The notes under the pieces were generated by a model, which saw only the letters and a program-made list of their open reading frames with translations, was not told the DNA's origin and did not search any database. The position numbers and the translations under genes were made by a program. From the NCBI RefSeq assembly GCF_011772445.1, contig NZ_WVZN01000025.1:1-40791 (forward strand): 40,791 nt of DNA, written 5' to 3'. Of the stretch, positions 34,303 through 40,791 are shown one piece after another (the first letter of the stretch is position 1; each line of letters opens with the position of its first letter). The DNA is from Hydrogenophaga sp. (GTDB taxonomy: Bacteria > Pseudomonadota > Gammaproteobacteria > Burkholderiales > Burkholderiaceae_C).

Positions 34303-34329
34303 GCGCGCCGGCGGTGGCCGCCGGCGCGC
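34303..34329 (-). terminator. Perfect 12-bp GC hairpin between synthase and sensor genes
   Basis: Arms at 34303-34314 and 34318-34329 pair without mismatch around a three-base loop, starting three bases after the stop codon of the synthase-like gene. There is no T run, so it is more likely an mRNA-stabilising or attenuating element that sets the ratio of synthase to sensor than a full terminator. Confidence 0.6.
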
Positions 34330-34332
34330 GGG

Positions 34333-35034
34333 TCACTGTAGCAGCAGTGCTTCGCTGGCGGATTCCAGCGGGGCCGGCGCCGTCACGGGTTCGTCGATGT
34401 GGAAGGCCCGCATGGACGCCTCGACGGACGCGTGGACCAGCGCGCAGTCCAGGCCGGCCTGACTGCGCAAGGCGTGGATCTGGAAGCCGAAGCGGCGGTA
34501 CAGGCGCGTCATGCGCATCACGCAGGAGCCGTGCATGTGGTCCACGTGCTCGCGGCGCATCAGCTCCATCAGCGACAGGCGCAGCAGCGGCGTCAGCAGA
34601 TCGGCGCGGCGGTGCTCGGGCGCCATCACCAGGCGGCCCACCTCCCAGCTGTTGCGGCCCAGGATGGCGGGATCGGTGACCAGGTCGGCCCAGAAGCGCT
34701 CGGTCAGCGTCAGGCCATGGCCCGAGGGAATGAAGCGGATGGTGGCGATGGCTTCGTGGCCGCGCATCAGGGCCATGACCACGCCCGCGTCGTCCTTGTT
34801 GTCTTCCAGGGCGGCCAGGCCGGGGTCCAGCAGGTACTCGGACTTGAAGTCGGCCAGGTCGCGCAGGTGGGCGATGCGCATGCGGTCGGCGCGTGTGGGC
34901 AGCACGAGGGCGCTCAGCGGCTCGGGCGCCTGCCAGGGTGTGACGCCCGGCGCGGACCACGGGACGACGGGCTGACCGAGGACGCGCGCGCCAGGGGGGG
35001 ATGTGACAGTGGTGAGGTTCTTGATCAGGTCCAT
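34333..35034 (-). CDS. LuxI/FeeM-like acyl synthase of the GNAT fold
   Basis: A 233-residue soluble protein of the acyl-CoA/acyl-ACP N-acyltransferase superfamily. The core (residues 50-195) follows the autoinducer-synthase pattern: acidic DNKDDAG (78-84), ATIRFIPSG with Arg100, TERFWADLV, then WEVGRLVM (Trp130, Glu131, Arg134, equivalent to the Glu-x-x-Arg of LuxI), and MTRLYRRFGF near the end. It resembles the N-acyl amino acid synthase FeeM more than LuxI itself. It would join an acyl chain from acyl-ACP or acyl-CoA to an amine; the product is unknown. A GGAGA site precedes the ATG. It is upstream of the sensor kinase and divergent from the beta-oxidation operon. Confidence 0.75.
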   Translation of the reverse strand: MDLIKNLTTVTSPPGARVLGQPVVPWSAPGVTPWQAPEPLSALVLPTRADRMRIAHLRDLADFKSEYLLDPGLAALEDNKDDAGVVMALMRGHEAIATIRFIPSGHGLTLTERFWADLVTDPAILGRNSWEVGRLVMAPEHRRADLLTPLLRLSLMELMRREHVDHMHGSCVMRMTRLYRRFGFQIHALRSQAGLDCALVHASVEASMRAFHIDEPVTAPAPLESASEALLLQ

Positions 35035-35077
35035 GGGAATTCTCCAAACGAAAAGCGATGGGCGGTGGCAGCAAGGT

Positions 35078-35093
35078 GTGCCAAAGTTGGCAC
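35078..35093 (-). promoter_or_regulatory. Perfect 7+2+7 palindrome upstream of the acyl-synthase gene
   Basis: On the minus strand it reads GTGCCAACTTTGGCAC, centred about 51 bases before the start codon. A TTGACA hexamer (minus strand, 35107-35102) lies just upstream, and the palindrome covers the place where a -10 element would be. It is a likely operator for a dimeric regulator. Confidence 0.55.
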
Positions 35094-35315
35094 TTGGACA
35101 TTGTCAATCGCGCATGTCTCACGCAGGAGTCGTGAAAGCCTGGTGTCGCGTGCGGCAGACGCTGTCTGTCGGTCCGCGCGCTGCTTCGGCTTTTGAAGCA
35201 GGCGGCGAACGTTTCGGGGGCGATTAGCACCGCCGTATTCGTTTTGATTCCGCGTGGCGTCACACGTAGCGATAACGTCCGCCCGCGTGTTTTGTCCCAC
35301 CCGCGACAAACGCGG

Positions 35316-35344
35316 TTGGCGCCCTGGAGGTGCCTTTCTAGAAT
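35316..35344 (+). promoter_or_regulatory. Candidate sigma-70 promoter of the beta-oxidation operon
   Basis: TTGGCG (35316-35321) and TAGAAT (35339-35344) are separated by 17 bases. Transcription would begin near 35351, about 45 bases before the first gene. Confidence 0.55.
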
Positions 35345-35353
35345 GTCAAAATC

Positions 35354-35365
35354 GAACGACCGTTC
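35354..35365 (+). promoter_or_regulatory. Candidate repressor operator of the beta-oxidation operon
   Basis: GAACG and CGTTC are separated by AC, directly at or after the predicted start point. This kind of dyad and its position fit a TetR-family repressor that responds to acyl-CoA, common for proteobacterial fatty-acid degradation genes. No such regulator is encoded in the window. Confidence 0.5.
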
Positions 35366-35396
35366 TTTTCCCCAAACCGCCATCGAAGGAACCCAC

Positions 35397-37511
35397 ATGA
35401 CGGCTGAGTACAAGGTCCATGGAGACATCGCGCTGATCACGCTCAACAACCCGCCGGTCAATGGCCTGGGCCTGGCCACGCGCCAGGGCATCACGGCCGG
35501 GCTGGAACAGGCGCAGGCCGACCCGGCCGTCAAGGCCGTCGTGCTCACGGGCGCAGGCAAGGCGTTTTCGGGCGGCGCGGACATCAAGGAGTTCGGCACG
35601 CCCAAGGCGCTGGCCGAACCCAACCTGCTGAGCGTGATCCTGGCGGTGGAGAACTGCAGCAAGCCCGTGGTGGCCGCCATCCACAGCGTGGCCATGGGCG
35701 GTGGGCTCGAGCTCTCCCTGGGTTGCCACTACCGCATCGCCGCGCCGGGCGCCAACATCGCGCTGCCCGAAGTCAAGCTGGGCCTGATCCCCGGCGCCGG
35801 TGGCACGCAGCGCCTGCCGCGCGTGCTGGGCGTGGAGGCCGCGCTCAACATGATCGTCAGCGGCGAGCCGGTGAAGAGCGAGATGCTCGCGCAACTGCCT
35901 GGCCAGAAGCTGTTCGACAGGATGGCCAGCAGCCCCGAGAAGCTGCTCGACGAAGCGATGGCCTTTGCGAAGGAAGTGGCGGCGAAGCACGCCGACGGCA
36001 GCCCGCTGCCGCTGGTGCGCCACCTGCCCTGCAAGCACAAGGACGGTGACGCCTACTTCCAGTTCGCGCGCAACATGGTCAAGGGCATGGCCAAGAACTT
36101 CCCCGCGCCGGCCAAGTGCGTGGACGCGGTGGAAGCCGCCACCAGGCAGAAGTTCGACCAGGGCATGCTCACCGAGCGCGAGATGTTCATCAACCTGATG
36201 TGGACGCCCGAGTGCCGCGCGCTGCGTCACCTGTTCATGGCCGAGCGCGCCGCGAGCAAGATCCCCGACGTGCCGGAAGACACGCCGCAGCGCAAGATCG
36301 AGAAGGTCGCCGTCATCGGCGCCGGCACCATGGGTGGCGGCATCTCCATGAACTTCCTCAACGCGGGCATTCCTGTGACCATCCTGGAGATGAAGCAGGA
36401 AGCCCTGGACCGTGGCGTGGGCGTGATGCGCGGCAACTACGAGGCGCAGGTCAAGAAGGGCAAGCTCAAGCAGGACAAGCTCGACCAGCGCATGGGCCTG
36501 CTCAAGACCACGGTGGACTACAACGACATCAAGGACGCCGACCTCGTGATCGAGGCCGTGTTCGAGGAGATCGGCGTCAAGGAGACGGTGTTCAAGAAGC
36601 TCGACGAGGTGATGAAGCCCGGCGCCATCCTCGCGTCCAACACCTCCACGCTGGACGTCAACAAGATCGCCAACTTCACCAAGCGCCCGCAGGACGTGGT
36701 GGGCCTGCACTTCTTCAGCCCGGCCAACGTGATGAAGCTGCTGGAGGTGGTGCGTGGCGACAAGACCGCCAAGGACGTGATGGCCACCGTGATGGCCGTG
36801 GCCAAGAAGATCAAGAAGACGGCGGTGGTCTCCGGCGTGTGCGACGGCTTCATCGGCAACCGCATGATCGAGCAGTACGGCCGCCAGGGCGGCTTCCTGC
36901 TCGACGAGGGCTGCACCCCGGCGCAGGTGGACCGCGCCATCGAGAAGTTCGGCTTTGCCATGGGCCCGTTCCGCATGGGCGATCTGGCCGGCAACGACAT
37001 CGGCTGGGCGATCCGCAAGCGCCGCTACACCGAGAAGCCCGACATGAAGTACAGCAAGACCGCCGACCTGCTGTGCGAGAAGGGCCGCTTCGGCCAGAAG
37101 GTGGGCAAGGGCTGGTACGACTACGTGCCCGGCAAGCGCGACGCCATTCCCAACGCCGAGGTGGAGCAGATGATCGCCGAGCACCGCAAGGCGCTGGGCA
37201 TCACGCCGCGCAAGATCTCCGACGAGGAGATCGTGCAGCGCCTGGTGTTCTCGCTGGTGAACGAGGCCGCGCACATCCTGGAAGAGGGCATCGCCAACAA
37301 GCCCAGCGACATCGACGTGGTCTACATCTTCGGCTACGGCTTCCCGGTGCACCGCGGCGGCCCGCTGAAGTATGCGGACGAGGTGGGCCTGTTCAACGTG
37401 GCGCAGGCCATGAAGCGCTTCCAGAAGAACCCGCTGGACGACGCGAAATTCTGGGAACCCGCGCCGCTGATCCAGCGCCTGGTGGCCGAAGGCAAGAACT
37501 TCAACGGCTGA
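35397..37511 (+). CDS. fadB: Bifunctional enoyl-CoA hydratase / 3-hydroxyacyl-CoA dehydrogenase
   Basis: A 704-residue beta-oxidation enzyme. Residues 1-190 are a crotonase domain with the oxyanion loop [11 protein letters not shown] and both catalytic Glu (GGGLELSLG and [14 protein letters not shown]). From about residue 300 there is an NAD-binding Rossmann domain ([13 protein letters not shown]), then the dehydrogenase motif SNTSTLD and catalytic His in [18 protein letters not shown], and two C-terminal 3HCDH domains. The layout is like FadJ or peroxisomal multifunctional enzymes, slightly shorter than E. coli FadB, so the symbol is approximate. The start is chosen for its GAAGGA site. It leads the operon with thiolase and acyl-CoA dehydrogenase. 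Confidence 0.92.
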   Translation: MTAEYKVHGDIALITLNNPPVNGLGLATRQGITAGLEQAQADPAVKAVVLTGAGKAFSGGADIKEFGTPKALAEPNLLSVILAVENCSKPVVAAIHSVAMGGGLELSLGCHYRIAAPGANIALPEVKLGLIPGAGGTQRLPRVLGVEAALNMIVSGEPVKSEMLAQLPGQKLFDRMASSPEKLLDEAMAFAKEVAAKHADGSPLPLVRHLPCKHKDGDAYFQFARNMVKGMAKNFPAPAKCVDAVEAATRQKFDQGMLTEREMFINLMWTPECRALRHLFMAERAASKIPDVPEDTPQRKIEKVAVIGAGTMGGGISMNFLNAGIPVTILEMKQEALDRGVGVMRGNYEAQVKKGKLKQDKLDQRMGLLKTTVDYNDIKDADLVIEAVFEEIGVKETVFKKLDEVMKPGAILASNTSTLDVNKIANFTKRPQDVVGLHFFSPANVMKLLEVVRGDKTAKDVMATVMAVAKKIKKTAVVSGVCDGFIGNRMIEQYGRQGGFLLDEGCTPAQVDRAIEKFGFAMGPFRMGDLAGNDIGWAIRKRRYTEKPDMKYSKTADLLCEKGRFGQKVGKGWYDYVPGKRDAIPNAEVEQMIAEHRKALGITPRKISDEEIVQRLVFSLVNEAAHILEEGIANKPSDIDVVYIFGYGFPVHRGGPLKYADEVGLFNVAQAMKRFQKNPLDDAKFWEPAPLIQRLVAEGKNFNG

Positions 37512-37539
37512 TGGCCGCGATCGAATCAGGAGATATCAC

Positions 37540-38715
<1,176 letters not shown>

Positions 38716-38717
38716 CG

Positions 38718-38732
38718 CCGCGCGTTGCGCGG
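38718..38732 (+). terminator. Short GC hairpin after the thiolase gene
   Basis: CCGCGC and GCGCGG pair around GTT right after the thiolase stop codon. No T run follows; it may act together with repeat copy C just downstream. Confidence 0.4.
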
Positions 38733-38739
38733 TCGCACA

Positions 38740-38825
38740 ACGCCCCCCGCGCCGCTTCGCGTCACCCCCCGGAGGGGGGCGATGCCTGTGGACCGGCAAA
38801 GCCGGATCCACGGCATCCTGGGTTC
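38740..38825 (+). repeat. Dispersed three-hairpin repeat, copy C
   Basis: It contains a CGCG-type stem, a CCCCCC/GGGGGG stem with a GGA loop, and a GTGGA-CCGGC/GCCGG-ATCCAC stem with an AAA loop. Compared with copies A and B, the outer stem has changed from GCGG/CCGC to GTGGA/TCCAC, keeping the pairing. It lies between the thiolase and acyl-CoA dehydrogenase genes, in the direction of transcription. The rest of the 162-base gap shows no further element. Confidence 0.85.
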
Positions 38826-38877
38826 AGACACGCGCTCCGGATGCCGGCCTTCGTTCTGTCTGACTGATGGAGAACCC

Positions 38878-40728
38878 ATGTCCCTTCGCCCCACCGTCGA
38901 CTTCCTTCTGAATGACTGGCTCGGGGTCGAATCCCTGAACCAGCGCGAGCGCTTCGCCGACCACAGCCGTGAGACCTTCGACGCGGTGCTCGACACCTGC
39001 GAGCGCATCGCGCGCGAGAAGTACGCGCCCTTCAACCGCACGGTGGACACGCAGGAGCCGCATTTCGATGGCGAGCGCGTGGTCCTGCCGCAGGCCACGC
39101 ACGACGCGCAGAAGGCCTACGCCGAGAGCGGCATGCTCAGTGCCGCGCAGGACTATGCGATCGGCGGCATGCAGTTGCCTTACACGGTGGAGGCGGCGGC
39201 CAACGCCTTCTTCGCCATGGCCTCGGTCAGCATCGGCAGCGGCATGCTCACCGTGGGCAACGCCAACCTGCTGATGGCGCACGGCACCGAGACGCAGAAG
39301 CGCGTGTTCGCGCTCAATGAGTTCTCGGGCCGCTGGTCCGGCACCATGTGCCTGAGCGAGCCGCAGGCCGGCTCCAGCCTGAGCGACGTGGCCACGCGCG
39401 CCGTGCCCGATGGCGATGACTTCATGAGCGACCCGCTGGGCCCGCGCTTTCGGCTCAAGGGCAACAAGATGTGGATCTCGGCCGGCGAGCACGAGCTCAC
39501 CGAGAACATCATTCACCTGGTGCTGGCGAAGATTCCGGGGCCGGATGGCAAGTTGCCGCCAGGCGTCAAAGGCATCTCACTCTTCATCGTGCCCAAGAAA
39601 CTGGTGGACGCGGACGCGAAGCTGACCGGCGAGCGCAACGACGTGGCCCTGGCCGGCCTGAACCACAAGTGCGGCTGGCGCGGCACCACCAACACGCTGC
39701 TCAACTTTGGCGAAGGCAAGTTCCCCGCACGCGCGGATGGCGCAAGCGGCCTGGACGGCCGCGGGGCGGGCGCCATCGGCTACCTCGTCGGCCAGCCCGG
39801 CGAGGGCCTGCGCTGCATGTTCCACATGATGAACGAGGCCCGCATCGGCGTGGGCATGGCCGCCACCATGCTGGGCATGGCGGGTTACCACGCGTCCCTC
39901 GACTACGCGAAGAACCGCCCGCAAGGCCGCCCCGTGGGGCCCGAGGGCAAGGACCCTTCCAGGCCGCAGAGCCGCATCATCGAACACGCCGATGTGAAGC
40001 GCATGCTGCTGGCCCAGAAGAGCTACTGCGAGGGCGCGCTGGCGCTGGAGCTGTACTGCGCGCGCCTGGTCGACGAGCAGCACACCGGCGCGCCCGAGGC
40101 CGCCGACGAGGCGCGGCTGCTGCTGGAGGTGCTCACGCCCATCGCCAAGAGCTGGCCCAGCGAGTGGTGCCTGGAGGCCAACAGCCTGGCCATCCAGGTG
40201 CACGGCGGCTACGGCTACACGCGCGATTTCCCGGTGGAGCAGTACTGGCGCGACAACCGCCTGAACATGATCCACGAGGGCACGCACGGCATCCAGGCCA
40301 TGGACCTGCTGGGCCGCAAGGTGCTGATGGAGAACGGCCGCGGCCTGCAACTGCTGGCGCAGCGCATCAACGGCACCATCGAGCGCGCCATGCACGTGCC
40401 CGACCTGGCGGTGCATGGCAATGCCCTGGGCCAGGCGCTGGCTCAGGTGGGCGCAGCCACCAAGGCCGCCTGGGCCACCGGCCAGCCGGCCGAGGCTCTG
40501 GCCAACGCCGTGCCCTACCTGCAGGCCTTCGGCCACACCGTGCTGGCCTGGATCTGGCTCGACGTGGCCCTGGCCGCGCACGCCGCGCCCGACGGCCCGG
40601 CGCGCACCGGCCGGCTGGGCGCGATGCGCTTCTTCTTCCACTACGAGCTGCCGAAGATCGGCGCCTGGCTCGGGGTGGTGAGCCGGCGCGATGCGACCTG
40701 CGCGGCGCTGCCGGAAGAGGCGTTCTAG
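38878..40728 (+). CDS. Acyl-CoA dehydrogenase, large AcdH/FadE-like form
   Basis: A 616-residue flavoenzyme that introduces the 2,3 double bond of acyl-CoA, the first step of beta-oxidation. The N-terminal helical domain is followed by MCLSEPQAGSSLSDVATRA (FAD/substrate-binding strand region) and KMWISAGEHELTENIIHLVLAK. The catalytic Glu is in NMIHEGTHGIQAMDLLGRK. A C-terminal extension (about residues 480-600) corresponds to the extra domain of the 590-620-residue subfamily. A GGAGAACCC leader precedes the ATG. With the two upstream genes it supplies a full beta-oxidation cycle; chain-length preference cannot be read. Confidence 0.93.
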   Translation: MSLRPTVDFLLNDWLGVESLNQRERFADHSRETFDAVLDTCERIAREKYAPFNRTVDTQEPHFDGERVVLPQATHDAQKAYAESGMLSAAQDYAIGGMQLPYTVEAAANAFFAMASVSIGSGMLTVGNANLLMAHGTETQKRVFALNEFSGRWSGTMCLSEPQAGSSLSDVATRAVPDGDDFMSDPLGPRFRLKGNKMWISAGEHELTENIIHLVLAKIPGPDGKLPPGVKGISLFIVPKKLVDADAKLTGERNDVALAGLNHKCGWRGTTNTLLNFGEGKFPARADGASGLDGRGAGAIGYLVGQPGEGLRCMFHMMNEARIGVGMAATMLGMAGYHASLDYAKNRPQGRPVGPEGKDPSRPQSRIIEHADVKRMLLAQKSYCEGALALELYCARLVDEQHTGAPEAADEARLLLEVLTPIAKSWPSEWCLEANSLAIQVHGGYGYTRDFPVEQYWRDNRLNMIHEGTHGIQAMDLLGRKVLMENGRGLQLLAQRINGTIERAMHVPDLAVHGNALGQALAQVGAATKAAWATGQPAEALANAVPYLQAFGHTVLAWIWLDVALAAHAAPDGPARTGRLGAMRFFFHYELPKIGAWLGVVSRRDATCAALPEEAF

Positions 40729-40750
40729 GTGTTGAGTTGCAATAGGTTGT

Positions 40751-40766
40751 TCCCGGAGAGCCGGGA
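40751..40766 (+). other. Small hairpin at the window edge
   Basis: TCCCGG and CCGGGA pair around AGAG, 22 bases after the acyl-CoA dehydrogenase stop. It may be the beginning of a terminator or of another repeat, but the window ends at 40791. Confidence 0.3.
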
Positions 40767-40791
40767 GGCCGGAGGCTTGTAGCCGAGGGCC

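Larger units (their letters stand above)
35035..35396. promoter_or_regulatory. 362-base divergent control region between acyl synthase and beta-oxidation operon
   Basis: No supportable gene lies here. It holds several dyads: 35078-35093 (next entry), TCACG-N7-CGTGA (35119-35135), CAGAC-N3-GTCTG (35156-35168), CTGCTTC-N7-GAAGCAG (35181-35201), TTTGTC-N8-GACAAA (35291-35310) and GAACG-AC-CGTTC (35354-35365). This is far denser than other gaps in the window and points to control by several factors. Confidence 0.6.

Noticed and set aside
35070..35095. Possible sigma-54 promoter (TGGCAC followed by TTGCTGCC, minus strand) before the acyl-synthase gene
   Set aside because: The GG and GC dinucleotides are 8 or 11 bases apart; the required spacing is 10.
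35003..35309. Small open frames in both directions within the 362-base control region
   Set aside because: No ribosome sites, no recognisable protein pattern, and they overlap dyads and the start of the synthase gene.
35346..37352. Long open frame (668 codons) antisense to the bifunctional beta-oxidation gene
   Set aside because: The product is rich in His, Leu, Ala and Asp with no domain pattern; the plus-strand gene has all catalytic motifs.

Overview
The window is GC-rich, densely coded chromosome from a betaproteobacterium, most likely a member of the Comamonadaceae (Burkholderiales; Hydrogenophaga/Acidovorax/Variovorax type). The basis is the strong third-position GC bias, a Bug-type (TctC) solute receptor, the yciB-bolA-ppiC order, class I fumarase, several LysR regulators, and a dispersed three-hairpin repeat of a style I associate with that family. 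I see no phage, insertion sequence, integron or CRISPR array. About 37 protein genes and one tRNA cover nearly all of it.

Layout. 1-305: a terminator and tRNA-Leu(UAA). 306-2257: a conserved acidic protein and an MFS (UMF1-type) transporter. 2248-6578 (minus): cupin protein, Bug receptor, class I fumarase and glutamate racemase in one direction, with a divergent LysR gene (6677). 7578-8384: a chromosomal aadA-like aminoglycoside nucleotidyltransferase. 8683-14871: a LysR gene divergent from a catabolic unit made of a hydroxyquinol-type intradiol dioxygenase, a complete TRAP transporter, a YciI protein, a Dabb protein and a RutE-type nitroreductase. 14939-22088: housekeeping and stress genes (parvulin PPIase, BolA, YciB, TerB-like protein, LLM oxidoreductase, MsrB, SelO) and an unusual receiver-plus-histidine-kinase protein. 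22108-25055: an AraC regulator divergent from a lipoprotein carboxylesterase. 25172-32164: an acyl-CoA ligase followed by a five-gene branched-chain (Liv/HAAT) ABC transporter. 32172-35034 (minus): a LuxI/FeeM-like acyl synthase followed by a CqsS/LqsS/PhcS-like hybrid sensor kinase. 35397-40728: a beta-oxidation operon (bifunctional hydratase/dehydrogenase, thiolase, acyl-CoA dehydrogenase).

The most interesting locus is 32172-35396. A GNAT-fold acyltransferase with the Trp-Glu-x-x-Arg pattern of autoinducer synthases lies directly upstream of a six-helix sensor kinase whose membrane domain looks like those that detect CAI-1, LAI-1 and 3-OH-MAME. No cqsA, lqsA or phcB gene is present. This looks like a cell-cell signalling module with a different kind of synthase. 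It shares a 362-base, dyad-rich control region with the divergent fatty acid beta-oxidation operon. The REC-kinase protein at 20925-22088 resembles PhcR and could be the downstream partner.

The second notable signal is a dispersed repeat of three consecutive hairpins (19201-19286, 29331-29410, 38740-38825). It is always oriented the same way relative to transcription, always lies between co-directional genes, and shows compensatory stem changes. One copy has become the N-terminal coding sequence of livM. All functional statements come from reading motifs and family resemblance; no database search was run.
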